From Paenalcaligenes suwonensis (GTDB taxonomy: Bacteria; Pseudomonadota; Gammaproteobacteria; Burkholderiales; Burkholderiaceae_B): a stretch of DNA of 64,000 nucleotides. Under the pieces are notes generated by a model that was given only the letters and a program-made list of their open reading frames with translations, ran no database searches and was not told the origin of the DNA. The position numbers and the translations under genes were made by a program. This document shows positions 7,956-19,180 of the stretch, piece after piece (within the stretch, counting starts at the first letter, position 1; each line of letters begins with the position of its first letter). Location: assembly GCF_011290505.1 (NCBI RefSeq), contig NZ_JAANPV010000009.1, positions 1 through 64,000 on the forward strand, given 5' to 3'.

Positions 7956-8387
7956 ATGTTCCAAGGAAGTAATGCACTCACGCTAGATGCCAAAGGTCGG
8001 ATCGCGATTCCGACCAGGCACCGTGACGCCTTGCTTTCGGCTGAACAAGGTCAGCTCACTTTGACGCGGCACTTTGATGGCTGTCTTTTGATGTACCCAC
8101 GATCGGTGTGGGAAGAGAAACGTCAACAGATTGCTGCGTTCCCCATGTCAGCCCGAGCAATACAGCGTTTGATGCTAGGTAGTGCACAAGATGTGGACAT
8201 GGATTCTGCAGGACGAATTTTGATTGCACCGGAGTTACGAGCAGCGGCAGGGCTAGATCGCGATGTCATGTTGTTGGGCTTGGGCGGTCATTTCGAACTG
8301 TGGAATAGTGCCGAATTGGAGCGTCGCCAAGCAGCCGAGTTGGCTGAAGGCATGATGTCTGATGTATTTGAACAGTTTTCTTTCTGA
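7956..8387 (+). CDS. mraZ: Transcriptional regulator MraZ
   Basis: A 143-residue DNA-binding protein that heads the dcw cluster and represses it. It has the two tandem AbrB-like halves of MraZ: L-D-A-K-G-R-I-A-I-P-T-R-H-R near residues 10-23 and D-S-A-G-R-I-L-I-A-P-E-L-R near residues 84-96. The full protein forms a ring-shaped oligomer in known structures. The start is clear from homology, yet no strong Shine-Dalgarno is present; the tandem 10-base repeats run up to four bases before the ATG. rsmH follows after eight bases. Confidence 0.96.
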   Translation: MFQGSNALTLDAKGRIAIPTRHRDALLSAEQGQLTLTRHFDGCLLMYPRSVWEEKRQQIAAFPMSARAIQRLMLGSAQDVDMDSAGRILIAPELRAAAGLDRDVMLLGLGGHFELWNSAELERRQAAELAEGMMSDVFEQFSF

Positions 8388-8395
8388 GTCGGCTA

Positions 8396-9454
8396 ATGGA
8401 GCTACAGCATCGTTCCGTTCTCTTGGAGCCTACGGTAGCGGCTCTGGTGAATCCCGTATTTATAGCGCGGAGGCCAGAGTACCGTCCGGAACCCACGTTT
8501 AGGTCCGGTGTATTTGTGGATGCCACCTTTGGACGAGGTGGTCACAGTCGAGAGTTATTGCGCCATGTAGATGCCAACTCTCGTTTGTTTGTCATAGATA
8601 AAGATCCTGAGGCTATTGCTATTGCGAATGCGTTGGCAGCAGAGGATGCGCGTGTACGTGTGATACACGCAGGTTTTGAATCAATGGTGGATGCATTGCG
8701 TGAGCATGGTGTTCATTCCGTTGATGGCGTCATGATGGATTTGGGAGTGTCGTCTCCCCAGCTAGATGATGCTGAACGTGGTTTTTCATTCATGCGTAAT
8801 GGCCCCTTGGATATGCGCATGGATAACAGTAAGGGGCCGACCGCAGCAGAGTGGTTGGCTCAGGCCGAGGTCGATGAAATTAAGGAGGTCATCGCAGATT
8901 ATGGCGAAGAACGGTTTGCTTTCCAGATTGCAAAGGCGATTACAAGTCGCCGCGAATCCTCACCGCTACGTACAACGCATGATCTCGCCGAGCTGGTCGC
9001 CAGTGTCGTCCGCTCGCGCGAAAAAGGTCATCACCCAGCCACCAGGACCTTCCAGGCTATACGGATTTACCTCAACCGCGAGCTCGAGGAGCTTGCGCAT
9101 GCGCTCCCGTTAATTCTGGAACTACTTAATCCTGGAGGGCGTTTAGCGGTGATTAGCTTTCATTCGTTGGAAGATCGCTTGGTGAAACAGTTCATGGCAG
9201 CTGCATCTAAACCTGCCATGGTGCATTCGCGTCTTCCAATTGCTGAAAAAGATATGCCGCAGCCTTGGTTGCAGTCATTGGGTAGAGTGTTGCCCGATGA
9301 AACCGAGATCCAGTACAACGTGCGTGCGCGCTCAGCAGTGCTACGTGTGGCTGAGCGCACCACCACCGAACTTGAAGCGAATTGGCAAAATAAGCTAGAG
9401 GCTGTTAAGGCCTATGCTGCTGGTGGCTCCGAGAAAAAGGGGAAGCGTAGATGA
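8396..9454 (+). CDS. rsmH: 16S rRNA (cytosine-1402-N4)-methyltransferase
   Basis: A 352-residue SAM-dependent enzyme that methylates C1402 of 16S rRNA in the P site. The N-terminal M-E-L-Q-H-R-S-V-L-L-E segment matches the family start; the SAM-binding loop D-A-T-F-G-R-G-G-H-S-R lies near residues 42-52, with D-L-G-V-S-S-P-Q-L-D and the late L-A-V-I-S-F-H-S-L-E-D-R further on. It is longer than the E. coli protein (313) through an insertion near residues 24-37 and a basic C-terminal tail. Its stop overlaps the ftsL start by four bases (ATGA), indicating coupled translation. Confidence 0.97.
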   Translation: MELQHRSVLLEPTVAALVNPVFIARRPEYRPEPTFRSGVFVDATFGRGGHSRELLRHVDANSRLFVIDKDPEAIAIANALAAEDARVRVIHAGFESMVDALREHGVHSVDGVMMDLGVSSPQLDDAERGFSFMRNGPLDMRMDNSKGPTAAEWLAQAEVDEIKEVIADYGEERFAFQIAKAITSRRESSPLRTTHDLAELVASVVRSREKGHHPATRTFQAIRIYLNRELEELAHALPLILELLNPGGRLAVISFHSLEDRLVKQFMAAASKPAMVHSRLPIAEKDMPQPWLQSLGRVLPDETEIQYNVRARSAVLRVAERTTTELEANWQNKLEAVKAYAAGGSEKKGKRR

Positions 9455-9747
9455 CCATCCGTCTGCTCCTTGCGTTGGCTTTGATGTTGTCAGCCATTTC
9501 CTTGGTAACGGCTCGTTATCAGGCGCGTGAGGGCTATGTGGCGGTGGAGCGTTTGCGCAATCAAGCACAGGCTCTAGATATAGAGTGGCGTCGTTTGCAG
9601 TTAGAACGTGCAGAACTTACGCGTAACGCGCGTATAGATCAAGTGGCGCGTAAAGACTTACAGATGGTGACTGGGTCCCCCGATCGTACCGTGTATTTAC
9701 GGGGCCAACCGCTGAGTTCCTTATCTTCTAGTGATGAGGAGGATTAG
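9451..9747 (+). CDS. ftsL: Cell division protein FtsL
   Basis: A 98-residue bitopic membrane protein: a short cytoplasmic start, one transmembrane helix at about residues 3-20, then a periplasmic coiled coil (residues about 28-65). FtsL forms a complex with FtsB and FtsQ that activates FtsWI. Sequence conservation in the family is low, so length, topology and the position between rsmH and ftsI carry the call. The start overlaps rsmH by ATGA. Confidence 0.93.
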   Translation: MTIRLLLALALMLSAISLVTARYQAREGYVAVERLRNQAQALDIEWRRLQLERAELTRNARIDQVARKDLQMVTGSPDRTVYLRGQPLSSLSSSDEED

Positions 9748-9748
9748 C

Positions 9749-11482
9749 ATGAAACGCTTTGGTTATCACGATAATCCGGTCCTAGAAGGTCGCCTGCCCA
9801 TGTGGCGGGCGAAGTTGGTTTTGTTAATGGTCATGATTGGCTTCATGGCTTTATTGGGTAAAGCGCTGTATTTACAAGGGCTTTCTACCGAATTTTTGCA
9901 GCAACAAGGCGAACGACGCTATCAACGTACCATTGAATTTCCCCCTATGCGTGGCAAGGTGTTTGACCGCAGTGGGAATGTGGTGCTGGCAAGTAGTGTG
10001 CCAGTGAAAGCTGTGTGGGCGATTCCTGAAGATGCGCGTCGCGCAACGCCTGAGCAAGTGTCGGCATTGGCTGTTTTGCTGGAAATGCCTGTCGCTGATG
10101 TACAGAAACGCTTAGACATCGAAGACAAAAACTTTGTGTACATACGCCGTCAGGTGGATATGGACGTGGCCGCTGAAGTGGCCGCTTTGCGTATTCCCGG
10201 CATACACCAACAAGACGAGATGCGTCGCTCTTACCCCGAGGGTGAGAGCATGGCGCACATTATTGGTTTTACCAATATTGAAGATAAAGGGATTGAAGGG
10301 ATTGAGCTGGCCTTTAATGCCGAGCTGTCTGGTCAGTCTGGTTCGCGTCGTGTAATCCGTGACCGTCTGGGCCGTATTGTGGAAGATGTGCGCGATGCCA
10401 TTCCTCCTGTGCATGGTGCCGATCTGCGTTTGTCAGTAGATGCTGGCATGCAGTACGACACCTATTCCGTATTGAAAAATGCTGTAGAAACTAACAAGGC
10501 TGCCGCTGCTGCAGCAATCGTCTTGGATGTACAAACAGGCGAAGTATTGGCGCTGGTGAACTTGCCTACGTATGACCCTAACGACCGTTCGGATCGTAAA
10601 GGGGGCGCACTGCGTAATCGCGTACTGACTGATACCTTTGAGCCAGGTTCCATCATGAAGCCTTTCACGGTGGCGCTGGCCTTGGATAACAAAAAAATCA
10701 CCACAGAGACAAAATTCAACACAGGCAATGGGTCGTACCGCTATCAAGGAGCCACCATTACTGATGTGAGTCGTCATAACGGTACGTTGGACGCGGCCGG
10801 TATTTTGCGCCGTTCCAGCAATATTGGTATGGCCATGATCTCAGAGCGTCTGACCTCTGAAGAAATGTGGAACAAGTTTAATGAGCTGGGTTTTGGTCGT
10901 GTTCCACACACGCCTTTCCCGGGTGCTGCCGCTGGCCGCTTACGTCCATGGGATCGTTGGCGTCCTATTGAGCGGGCAACCATGGCCTATGGCTATGGTT
11001 TATCGGCGTCGTTGATTCAAATCGCTCAGGCATATACGGCCTTTGCGCGTAACGGTGATGTGGTATCGCTGTCGTTGTTAAAACGTGAAACCCAACCTTC
11101 TAGCGTACAGGTGTACACCCCAGAAGTGGCGCAAGAAGTGCGTCGCATGTTGCAAGCCGCAGCGGGCCCAGAGGGTGCTCGTTTGGCACAAGTAAAGGGT
11201 TACACCGTTGCGGGTAAGAGTGGTACAGCGCGAAAAATTGTAGATGGTAAATACAGCCGATCTAGCTATAGAAGCTCGTTCGTGGGTTTTGCGCCAGCTA
11301 CAGATCCACGCATTGTTGTTGCGGTCAGTATTGATGAGCCTAAAGCTGGTGGCTACTTCGGTGGTTTGATCGCTGCTCCCGTGTTTTCTGAGATTGTTGC
11401 CAATAGTTTGCGCAGAATGGGTGTGCAGCCAGACGCTCCAATTGAGTCGCTGGTGGCTGTAAGTGCCAAGAGAGGTGAATAA
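9749..11482 (+). CDS. ftsI: Septal peptidoglycan transpeptidase FtsI (PBP3)
   Basis: A 577-residue class B penicillin-binding protein. A single membrane anchor lies at about residues 20-42, followed by the pedestal domain and the transpeptidase domain. The active-site motifs are all present: S-I-M-K with nucleophile Ser301, S-S-N near 356-358, and K-S-G-T near 490-493. It cross-links septal peptidoglycan with FtsW. The frame is open from a GTG at 9731, but the ATG at 9749 has a textbook GAGGAGG at 9736-9742 and is used. The stop shares one base with murEF (TAATG). Confidence 0.97.
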   Translation: MKRFGYHDNPVLEGRLPMWRAKLVLLMVMIGFMALLGKALYLQGLSTEFLQQQGERRYQRTIEFPPMRGKVFDRSGNVVLASSVPVKAVWAIPEDARRATPEQVSALAVLLEMPVADVQKRLDIEDKNFVYIRRQVDMDVAAEVAALRIPGIHQQDEMRRSYPEGESMAHIIGFTNIEDKGIEGIELAFNAELSGQSGSRRVIRDRLGRIVEDVRDAIPPVHGADLRLSVDAGMQYDTYSVLKNAVETNKAAAAAAIVLDVQTGEVLALVNLPTYDPNDRSDRKGGALRNRVLTDTFEPGSIMKPFTVALALDNKKITTETKFNTGNGSYRYQGATITDVSRHNGTLDAAGILRRSSNIGMAMISERLTSEEMWNKFNELGFGRVPHTPFPGAAAGRLRPWDRWRPIERATMAYGYGLSASLIQIAQAYTAFARNGDVVSLSLLKRETQPSSVQVYTPEVAQEVRRMLQAAAGPEGARLAQVKGYTVAGKSGTARKIVDGKYSRSSYRSSFVGFAPATDPRIVVAVSIDEPKAGGYFGGLIAAPVFSEIVANSLRRMGVQPDAPIESLVAVSAKRGE

Positions 11483-14271
11483 TGAAAAATAAAACGACTA
11501 ACCAAATTTTAGAGTGGTTGCATAAGCAGGTGTCAGCAACGGCACAACTGTGTTTGGACTCCCGTCAAATAGAAAAAGGCGATGTGTTTTTCGCTTGCCC
11601 CGGTATACGTGGCGACGGTCGCGACTTTATTGCAAATGCGATTGCCAATGGCGCAGCGGCTGTGGTGCGTGAACAAAGCGATCAGGCGGCTGATGTTGGT
11701 GTCCCCGTTCTGGATATTGCGAATCTGGCAGATGTGTTGGGTGAGGTGGCGCACCAATGGTGGGGGCGCCCATCTGAGCAGATGAAAGTGATCGCAGTCA
11801 CTGGTACGAATGGCAAAACATCCAGCGTGCAATGGATTGCCGCTGTGTTGAATAATTCAGAAGTACCTTGCGGCACTATCGGTACACTGGGTGTGACCTT
11901 GCCGGATGGCACGAACTTGGGCGGTAAGCTCACTACGCCTGATGTGCTGACAGTACACCGTAGTTTGGCTAAGTTGCGTGAAGCAGGTGCTAATTTGGTG
12001 GCCTTAGAGGCGTCATCAATCGGTATTGTGCAAGGCCGTTTGAATGGTGTGCATATTGCGATTGCTGCCCTAACGAATTTGTCGCACGACCACTTGGATT
12101 ACCACTTAACACTGGAAAATTACAGAGCAGCAAAAGCACGTTTGTTCCAGTGGCCAGGCTTAGAAAGCATGGTGATCAATGCCGATGATGCATTTGGTCA
12201 AACCATCTTGGCAACGCCAGCCGAAGCACGCAAGATTTCCTATTCGCTACAAAGTCGTGACGCTGATGTGTTCGGTGATGACGTGCATATTGGTGGTGAT
12301 GGACAAGTATTTAATCTGATTACTGCCCACGGCACAGCACAGATTTTGACGCACCTGTTGGGCGAGCATAATGTCGCCAACTTGCTGTTGGTTTCTGGCG
12401 TGCTGCAAGAGCTGGGTTGGCCGGTAGCTAAAATTGCCCGTTTGATGGCAACACTAGGCCCTGTACCAGGGCGTCTAGAAATTGCGAAGTCCCTAAGCAT
12501 TCCAAATCGCGCTATGCCATTGCCACTAGCGGTGGTGGATTACGCGCACACGCCTGATGCCTTAGAGCGTGCGCTTGTTGCATTACGTGCAGTAGCGCAA
12601 GTGCGTGGCGGTAAGTTGGTGTGTGTGTTTGGTTGCGGTGGTGACCGTGACACCGCTAAACGTCCACTGATGGGCGAAATAGCGGGTAGATTGGCAGACC
12701 GTGTGATTGTGACCACGGATAACCCTCGCTCTGAGCAACCTGAGCAGATCATTGCCCAAATTGTTAACGGCATTGAGAGCCCACACGACATTATTGAAGA
12801 CCGTGCCCAAGCTATTTTGCAAGCGGTATGGGGTGCAGAAGCGGCTGATGTGGTACTGATTGCAGGTAAAGGGCACGAAGACTACCAAGAGATCGCTGGT
12901 GAGCGTTATGTATTTGATGACCGCCAATGGGCGGCGTTTGCGCTGACATGGCTAAAAGGCGTGGATCTGTGCACAGATAGCCGCCAACTACAGCCTCAGA
13001 ACTTGTTTGTGGCCGTTCGTGGTGAACAGTTTGATGGTCATCAGTACTTAGCTCAAGTAGCCGAGAAAGGCGCATGTGCGGCATTGGTGGAGTCTCGTCA
13101 ACCCGATGTGAACCTGCCGCAATTTGTGGTGGGCGACACGCGACTAGCGTTGTTGCGTATTGCGAAAGTATGGCGTCAACGTTTTGCTATCCCCGTGATT
13201 GCGGTGTGTGGTAGCAATGGTAAGACTACAACCAAAGAGATGATCGCCTCTATCTTGCGTGAAAGCTTGGGGGCGGAGAACTTTGTTGCCACTTTGGGCA
13301 ACTTGAATAACGACTTGGGTGTGCCACTGTCTGTATTGCGTCTGCGTGATACCCATCAAGCGGCTGTATTCGAGTTGGGCATGAACCACCCCGGTGAGAT
13401 TGCGGTATTGGCGGATGTAGCCCGCCCCACCATTGCTTTGGTGAATAATGCGCAGCGCGAGCACCAAGAGTTTATGCACACAGTGCAAGCGGTAGCTGAA
13501 GAAAACGGTACGGTACTGAGTTACTTGCCAGAAAACGGTATTGCCGTCTTCCCCGGTGACGATGCATACACAGCACTATGGCAAGATTTGGCGGCTGGCA
13601 AACAGGCCTTGACCTTCGGTTTTGGTGATGGCTTGGCGGTATACGCCGAGAGCATACAAGTGAACCCGGCACACACACGCTTCCAATTGCATGTTCAGGC
13701 CGAAGACGTGGCAATCAAATTGCCCGTTCCCGGTGTGCATAACTTGCGTAACGCCTTGGCAGCTACTGCGTGTGCAGTGGCCGCTGGCGCCGAGTTATCT
13801 GCTGTAGTGGCTGGCTTGCAAGCATTCAAACCTGTTAGTGGCCGTATGCAGCCTAAATCTGTCATCGAAGGCTACCAACTGATTGACGACAGTTATAACG
13901 CTAACCCTGATTCAGTTCGTGCAGCGATTGATGTGCTGGCCGAGTTAGAGGGTCGCACTGTATTGGTACTGGGCAACATGGGTGAAATTGGCGAAACCCG
14001 CCAAGCCGCGCATGCCGAGGTAGGTCAGTACGCTAAAGAACGTGGTATTCAGCATTTGTTGGTAATAGGTTCTGACGCGATGTTTGCGGCAGAAGCCTAC
14101 GGTGAGGATGCTGAACATTTTGAGCACATGGAAGATCTGCAAAAGCAGTTGATTGCATTGATGCCTGCTCATGTATTGGTTAAAGGGTCGCGTACTGCTC
14201 GTATGGAGCGTGCAGTGCAGGCATTAGAACAACATTTTGCATTAACAGAGGGAGCTCAGAATGCTTCTTGA
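11482..14271 (+). CDS. murE-murF: Bifunctional MurE-MurF fusion ligase
   Basis: A 929-residue fusion of two consecutive cytoplasmic ligases. Residues 1 to about 487 are MurE, adding meso-diaminopimelate to UDP-MurNAc-Ala-Glu: P-loop GTNGKTSS at 108-115 and the DAP-selecting D-N-P-R at 413-416. Residues from about 488 (base 12943) are MurF, adding D-Ala-D-Ala: an own N-terminal domain starting V-D-L-C-T-D-S-R and P-loop [10 protein letters not shown] at 577-586. No stop, frameshift or separate MurF start breaks the frame. Fused MurE-MurF is known from Bordetella and relatives, and supports an Alcaligenaceae origin. The MurF part overlaps mraY by eleven bases. Confidence 0.97.
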   Translation: MKNKTTNQILEWLHKQVSATAQLCLDSRQIEKGDVFFACPGIRGDGRDFIANAIANGAAAVVREQSDQAADVGVPVLDIANLADVLGEVAHQWWGRPSEQMKVIAVTGTNGKTSSVQWIAAVLNNSEVPCGTIGTLGVTLPDGTNLGGKLTTPDVLTVHRSLAKLREAGANLVALEASSIGIVQGRLNGVHIAIAALTNLSHDHLDYHLTLENYRAAKARLFQWPGLESMVINADDAFGQTILATPAEARKISYSLQSRDADVFGDDVHIGGDGQVFNLITAHGTAQILTHLLGEHNVANLLLVSGVLQELGWPVAKIARLMATLGPVPGRLEIAKSLSIPNRAMPLPLAVVDYAHTPDALERALVALRAVAQVRGGKLVCVFGCGGDRDTAKRPLMGEIAGRLADRVIVTTDNPRSEQPEQIIAQIVNGIESPHDIIEDRAQAILQAVWGAEAADVVLIAGKGHEDYQEIAGERYVFDDRQWAAFALTWLKGVDLCTDSRQLQPQNLFVAVRGEQFDGHQYLAQVAEKGACAALVESRQPDVNLPQFVVGDTRLALLRIAKVWRQRFAIPVIAVCGSNGKTTTKEMIASILRESLGAENFVATLGNLNNDLGVPLSVLRLRDTHQAAVFELGMNHPGEIAVLADVARPTIALVNNAQREHQEFMHTVQAVAEENGTVLSYLPENGIAVFPGDDAYTALWQDLAAGKQALTFGFGDGLAVYAESIQVNPAHTRFQLHVQAEDVAIKLPVPGVHNLRNALAATACAVAAGAELSAVVAGLQAFKPVSGRMQPKSVIEGYQLIDDSYNANPDSVRAAIDVLAELEGRTVLVLGNMGEIGETRQAAHAEVGQYAKERGIQHLLVIGSDAMFAAEAYGEDAEHFEHMEDLQKQLIALMPAHVLVKGSRTARMERAVQALEQHFALTEGAQNAS

Positions 14272-15433
14272 GCTGTCACGTTGGCTCGCGGATTCACACA
14301 TACGCGCTTTCGGGGTATTTGAGTACATAACCCTGCGTGCGCTGTTGGCCGCCGCTACATCCCTAGCGATAGGGTTGTGGTGCGGTCCGTGGGTGATCCG
14401 TAAATTGACAGAAATGAAGATTGGCCAAGCTGTGCGCAGCTATGGGCCTGAGTCTCACCTGCAAAAAAATGGCACTCCTACCATGGGTGGCGTGCTGATT
14501 TTGATTTCCGTAGGTATTAGTACCTTGTTGTGGGCCGACTGGACCAACCGATTTGTATGGGTGGTATTGCTGGTTACTTTCGGCTTTGGCTGGATTGGCT
14601 GGGCAGATGACTACAAGAAAGTAGTTAATCATGACCCCGAAGGTATGTCTTCGCGTCAGAAGTTCTTCTGGCAAGCGCTGATTGGTATTGTGGCAGCGGT
14701 GTATTTGAGCTTTGCGGTATCTGCGCCAGCAACCGTAGACCTGTGGCCATTGTTTAAAGATTGGGTGTTGAGCGGCTTCACTATGCCGTTACCTACTCGT
14801 GCCGACTTGATTGTGCCGTTCTTCAAAAGCGTCAGTTATCCACTGGGTGTTTTTGGTTTTGTTGCACTGACGTGGTTTGTGATTGTGGGTTCCAGTAATG
14901 CGGTGAACCTAACCGATGGCCTAGATGGTTTAGCCATTATGCCTACCGTCATGGTGGGGGCGGCTTTGGGTATCTTCGCTTACGTAGTAGGTCGTGTGGA
15001 TTACTCCAAATACTTGCTGTTCCCTTATATCCCGGGGGCTTCTGAGCTGATGGTGATTTGCGCGGCAATTGGCGGTGCAGGGTTGGCATTCCTTTGGTTT
15101 AACGCGTACCCAGCACAAGTATTTATGGGTGATGTGGGCGCGCTAGCACTGGGTGGCGCGTTGGGTACCATCGCCGTGATTGTGCGTCAGGAAATTGTGT
15201 TTTTCATCATGGGTGGTGTGTTTGTTGTGGAAACACTGTCGGTGATGATGCAGGTTGCTTGGTTTAAGTACACAAAAAGGCGGTATGGCGAGGGGAGGCG
15301 GTTCTTTAGGATGGCCCCCTTGCATCACCACTTTGAGGTAAGCGGCTGGAAAGAAACCCAAGTCGTAGTACGTTTTTGGATTATCACCATCATGCTGGTC
15401 ATGATTGGCTTATCTACTTTGAAATTACGATGA
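14261..15433 (+). CDS. mraY: Phospho-N-acetylmuramoyl-pentapeptide transferase
   Basis: A 390-residue inner-membrane enzyme with about ten transmembrane helices that transfers phospho-MurNAc-pentapeptide to undecaprenyl phosphate, giving lipid I. Visible motifs are [12 protein letters not shown] near residues 66-77, the acidic [16 protein letters not shown] near 218-226, and the late P-L-H-H-H-F-E. A GGGAGCTC site precedes the ATG. It is longer than the E. coli enzyme (360) because of an extended loop near residues 155-190, as I recall in Bordetella. Its stop overlaps murD (ATGA). Confidence 0.97.
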   Translation: MLLELSRWLADSHIRAFGVFEYITLRALLAAATSLAIGLWCGPWVIRKLTEMKIGQAVRSYGPESHLQKNGTPTMGGVLILISVGISTLLWADWTNRFVWVVLLVTFGFGWIGWADDYKKVVNHDPEGMSSRQKFFWQALIGIVAAVYLSFAVSAPATVDLWPLFKDWVLSGFTMPLPTRADLIVPFFKSVSYPLGVFGFVALTWFVIVGSSNAVNLTDGLDGLAIMPTVMVGAALGIFAYVVGRVDYSKYLLFPYIPGASELMVICAAIGGAGLAFLWFNAYPAQVFMGDVGALALGGALGTIAVIVRQEIVFFIMGGVFVVETLSVMMQVAWFKYTKRRYGEGRRFFRMAPLHHHFEVSGWKETQVVVRFWIITIMLVMIGLSTLKLR

Positions 15434-16923
15434 ACAACTATCACTTCCCTTCGTTGCGTACCGACGGCCTGACCCTAGTGCTAGGGTTAGGAGAGTCTGG
15501 TATGGCTGCGGCACGCTGGTGCATAGAGCGCGGTGTCTCTGTGCGTTTGGCGGATACGCGTGCAAGCAATGCAGCAGCGCAGGCGTTGCAGGAAGAGTAT
15601 CCACAGCAGGTAAGTTTGTGTCTGGGCCCACAGGCAGTAGAGCACTCGGCTTTGGATGGTGTGCATACTTTGGTGATTAGCCCCGGTTTGTCACCAGAAC
15701 AAGCGGGTGTCAAAGAACTGTTGGCGTATGCCAGCCAGCAAGATATAGACACGCTGAATGAAACAGAGCTGTTCGCCAGAGCCTTAAATGACATGGCTGA
15801 ACAGGGCTACCAACCTAAAGTGGTGGCCATTACGGGTACAAACGGTAAAACCACCGTTACAGCATTAACCCGTTTCATGTTTGAATGTGCCGGCATGACC
15901 GCTGTGGCCGCTGGCAATATTAGCCCAGCTACTATTGCTGCTCTGCGCCAGCATTTAAATCAAGACACCTTGCCAGAGGCATGGGTGTTAGAGCTGTCTA
16001 GTTTCCAATTGCATAGCTTGCGCTCCTTGCGTGCGGATGCAGCATGTGTGTTAAACATCAGCCAAGACCATTTGGATTGGCACGGTTCTATGCAGGCTTA
16101 TGTAGCCGAAAAGGCGCGTGTATTTAGTTTTGCAAAATGCCATATTGTTAACCGAGACGACAGCGCAACCGTAGCCATGGTAAGCAGCTTGAATGCACCG
16201 CATGTGCGTTCTATTGGCGCGGGGGCTCCAGAACTACAAGGTGATATGGGCTTGCAGGCAGATTCCAGCTTAAGTTGGATTTCTGTGGGTGAGCCAGAGC
16301 CTAATCAAGCAGAGCGTCAACCAGCAGCAATGGTACAGTCGTTGATTCCGGGTACTGCATTGCGCATACGTGGTCAGCATAACTTGCTGAACGCACAAGC
16401 AGCGTTAGCACTGGTACGTGCAGCAGGTATAGCGTGGGAGCCTGCTCTGGATGCCTTACGTAAATATGCGGGTGAGCCGCACCGTGTGGAGCTCATCCGT
16501 CACATTCAAGGTGTGCAGTTCATCAACGACAGCAAAGGCACAAACGTAGGGTCTACCGTTGCAGCGTTGCAAGGTTTTGATCAGCCTATGGTGTTGATTG
16601 CGGGGGGGGAAGGCAAAGGCCAAGACTTCACCCCATTGGCACAAGCGGTTGCTAAATCGACTGTGGTGGCAGTGGTGCTGATTGGCCGTGATGCACCCGT
16701 TTTAGAAAAAGCATTACAGCAAGAATCTACCACTCCTATCGTGCATGCTGCGTCATTGGATGAAGCGGTACGAGTGGCTTACGAGCGAGCACCCGAGCAT
16801 GGGATGGTGTTGTTGTCGCCTGCATGTGCCAGCTTCGATATGTTCAAAAGCTACGAGCATCGTGGCCACTGCTTTGTGGAAGTGGTGCAAGAGTTAGCAC
16901 TGGATGAGGGAGAGGTAGCATGA
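15430..16923 (+). CDS. murD: UDP-N-acetylmuramoylalanine--D-glutamate ligase
   Basis: A 497-residue cytoplasmic ligase adding D-Glu to UDP-MurNAc-L-Ala. The N-terminal Rossmann-like domain has [10 protein letters not shown]; the central domain has P-loop GTNGKTTV near residues 135-142 and the L-S-S-F-Q-L motif; the C-terminal domain has N-D-S-K-G-T-N. The frame is open from 15376, but the ATG at 15430 overlaps the mraY stop as ATGA and matches the family N-terminus. It is longer than usual (about 440) because of an insertion near residues 290-312. Confidence 0.96.
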   Translation: MNNYHFPSLRTDGLTLVLGLGESGMAAARWCIERGVSVRLADTRASNAAAQALQEEYPQQVSLCLGPQAVEHSALDGVHTLVISPGLSPEQAGVKELLAYASQQDIDTLNETELFARALNDMAEQGYQPKVVAITGTNGKTTVTALTRFMFECAGMTAVAAGNISPATIAALRQHLNQDTLPEAWVLELSSFQLHSLRSLRADAACVLNISQDHLDWHGSMQAYVAEKARVFSFAKCHIVNRDDSATVAMVSSLNAPHVRSIGAGAPELQGDMGLQADSSLSWISVGEPEPNQAERQPAAMVQSLIPGTALRIRGQHNLLNAQAALALVRAAGIAWEPALDALRKYAGEPHRVELIRHIQGVQFINDSKGTNVGSTVAALQGFDQPMVLIAGGEGKGQDFTPLAQAVAKSTVVAVVLIGRDAPVLEKALQQESTTPIVHAASLDEAVRVAYERAPEHGMVLLSPACASFDMFKSYEHRGHCFVEVVQELALDEGEVA

Positions 16924-18113
16924 GCCTATTTGCCGACCTAACCTCTAGCGTAAATGCTGTTCGGCCTGGCCGCACGGCATTGCCAGCGTTCGATATCGCG
17001 CTGCTGGCGGCTGGAGTGGTGCTGGCGGCATTCGGCTTGCTCATGGTGTATTCCGCTTCCATAGCATTGGCTGATGGCCCTCGCTATGAAAGCTATGGAC
17101 GTTACTACTTTGTAGTGCGCCACATGATTTTCCTGACCATTGGCTTGATATTTGCCCTATTGGCCGTCAACCTGCCAATGCGTGTATGGCACAAGCTGGC
17201 AATTCCGCTGTTCTTGTTGGCGGTGTTTTTGCTCTTGGTTGTGTTGATCCCAGGTGTAGGTCGCGAGGTAAACGGTGCACGACGTTGGTTGCCACTGGGG
17301 CCGGTTAACTTTCAGCCTTCTGAGCTCATGAAGGTGGCAATTTTGTTGTTCGCTGCCGATTACACCGTGCGCAAGAAAGAACACATGCAAACCTTTTTGC
17401 GTGGCTTCTTGCCTATGGCCATGACCTTGGCTGGCGTTGGTTTGTTGCTGTTGATGGAGCCAGACTTAGGTGCCTTTATGGTGATCGTAGCGATTGCTGT
17501 GGGCATTATCTTCATCGGTGGCTTGAACGTGAAACTGTTCGCCAGTTTACTGGGCAGCATGGTGGTGAGTTTCTTACTGCTGATCTGGTTATCGCCGTGG
17601 CGCAGGGAACGTATTTTTGTGTACTTAGATCCTTGGAACCCCGATAACGCCTACGGTAGTGCGTATCAGTTATCGCATTCATTGATTGCGTTAGGGCGTG
17701 GCGAGTGGTTTGGCGTAGGGTTGGGCTCTAGTGTAGAAAAACTGCACTATCTGCCCGAAGCTCATACCGACTTTATTGTGGCGGTGATTGGCGAAGAACT
17801 AGGTTTTATAGGCGTTGCCGCTCTGATCTTAGTTTTCGGGTTTATTGTGTGGCGCGGGTTTGAAATTGGCCGTCAAGCATTGGCGATGGACAGACAGTTC
17901 AATGCGATGGTGGCGCAGGGCGTAGCCATTTGGTTTGGAGTGCAGGCATTCATCAATATTGGTGTGTGCTTGGGCTTGCTGCCTACTAAAGGTTTGACTC
18001 TACCGATGGTGAGCTATGGTGGTTCTGGGATTATTGCGAACTTGGTGGCCTTCGCCATTATGTTGCGCGTCGATTATGAAAACCGCAATTTGATGAGAGG
18101 GAAGCGCACATGA
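16920..18113 (+). CDS. ftsW: Peptidoglycan glycosyltransferase FtsW
   Basis: A 397-residue SEDS-family integral membrane protein with about ten transmembrane helices, polymerising lipid II at the septum together with FtsI. Typical motifs are V-Y-S-A-S near residue 43, [10 protein letters not shown] near 116, Q-P-S-E-L-M-K, and the late [17 protein letters not shown]. It overlaps murD and murG by four bases each, so all three are translationally coupled. Confidence 0.97.
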   Translation: MSLFADLTSSVNAVRPGRTALPAFDIALLAAGVVLAAFGLLMVYSASIALADGPRYESYGRYYFVVRHMIFLTIGLIFALLAVNLPMRVWHKLAIPLFLLAVFLLLVVLIPGVGREVNGARRWLPLGPVNFQPSELMKVAILLFAADYTVRKKEHMQTFLRGFLPMAMTLAGVGLLLLMEPDLGAFMVIVAIAVGIIFIGGLNVKLFASLLGSMVVSFLLLIWLSPWRRERIFVYLDPWNPDNAYGSAYQLSHSLIALGRGEWFGVGLGSSVEKLHYLPEAHTDFIVAVIGEELGFIGVAALILVFGFIVWRGFEIGRQALAMDRQFNAMVAQGVAIWFGVQAFINIGVCLGLLPTKGLTLPMVSYGGSGIIANLVAFAIMLRVDYENRNLMRGKRT

Positions 18114-19180
18114 GCAAAACCCTGTTAATCATGGCAGGCGGTACGGGTGGGCACATTATGCCGGGCTTGGCTGTGGCGCATGAAATGCGTGCCCGCGGTT
18201 GGCGTGTGGTGTGGCTGGGCCACCCTGAGCGTATGGAAGGTGAACTGGTGCCTGAGCATGGCTTTACCTTAGAGCCTCTGCGATTTGCAGGGGTGCGCGG
18301 TAAAGGTGTGGGCACACTGGTTAAATTGCCATTGACGTTATTTAAAGCCTGCAGCGCAGCGGCGGGCGTGCTGAAAAGCGTGCAGCCAGATGTGGTGCTG
18401 GGCATGGGCGGTTATGTGGCGTTCCCAGGTGGCTTAATGGCCGCTATGAAACGTATTCCACTGGTTATACACGAACAAAATGCAGTAGCGGGTACGGCTA
18501 ATCGTTGGTTGGGTAAGCTGGCGAGCAAAACCTTGGTAGGGTTTCCTGGTGCTTTACCCGGAGCGGTCATGGTGGGGAACCCTGTGCGTGCAGCGTTTCG
18601 TAGCGTCGCACCTCCAGAGCAACGTTTGGCAAACCGCAGCGGCAAACTCAAGTTATTGGTAGTGGGCGGTAGCTTAGGGGCTGCGGTACTGAATAAGACT
18701 ATTCCAGCTGCCTTGGCAGCGATAGATGAAGCACAGCGCCCAGCAGTCATGCATCAGGCAGGTAAGCAGCACATTGATGAAGTGCGCAAAAACTATGCGG
18801 ATGCTGGTGTCAAAGCAGAGTGCACAGCCTTTATAGGTGATATGGCGCAAGCCATGGCTCAGGCAGATTTGCTAATCTGTCGCGCGGGTGCCATGACAGT
18901 AGCTGAAGTTGCCGCAGCAGGTGTGCCTGCGCTGTTTATCCCATTGCCACATGCTATTGATGATCACCAAACCGCGAATGCCAATTATTTGGCAGGTTGT
19001 GGTGCGGCATGGTTACAGCCACAGCGCGACTTTACTGCTGAGTGGTTGGCGCAATGGTTACAAGAAAGAACCCATGATGAATTACTGCGCACGGGTGTCC
19101 ATGCGCAAGAACACGCCCAGTTGCACGCAACAGAACAAATCGCGAATGCGTGTGAACAGTTGGTAAGGAGGGCGGTATGA
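18110..19180 (+). CDS. murG: UDP-GlcNAc--lipid I N-acetylglucosaminyltransferase
   Basis: A 356-residue membrane-associated GT28 glycosyltransferase that converts lipid I to lipid II. The N-terminal [14 protein letters not shown] loop (residues 10-23) and the later [18 protein letters not shown] and [10 protein letters not shown] segments are diagnostic. Starts with ATG overlapping the ftsW stop. Confidence 0.97.
   Translation: MSKTLLIMAGGTGGHIMPGLAVAHEMRARGWRVVWLGHPERMEGELVPEHGFTLEPLRFAGVRGKGVGTLVKLPLTLFKACSAAAGVLKSVQPDVVLGMGGYVAFPGGLMAAMKRIPLVIHEQNAVAGTANRWLGKLASKTLVGFPGALPGAVMVGNPVRAAFRSVAPPEQRLANRSGKLKLLVVGGSLGAAVLNKTIPAALAAIDEAQRPAVMHQAGKQHIDEVRKNYADAGVKAECTAFIGDMAQAMAQADLLICRAGAMTVAEVAAAGVPALFIPLPHAIDDHQTANANYLAGCGAAWLQPQRDFTAEWLAQWLQERTHDELLRTGVHAQEHAQLHATEQIANACEQLVRRAV

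Noticed and set aside
9731-9748. GTG start of ftsI six codons upstream
   Set aside because: It overlaps the ftsL end, and GAGGAGG is ideally placed for the ATG at 9749.
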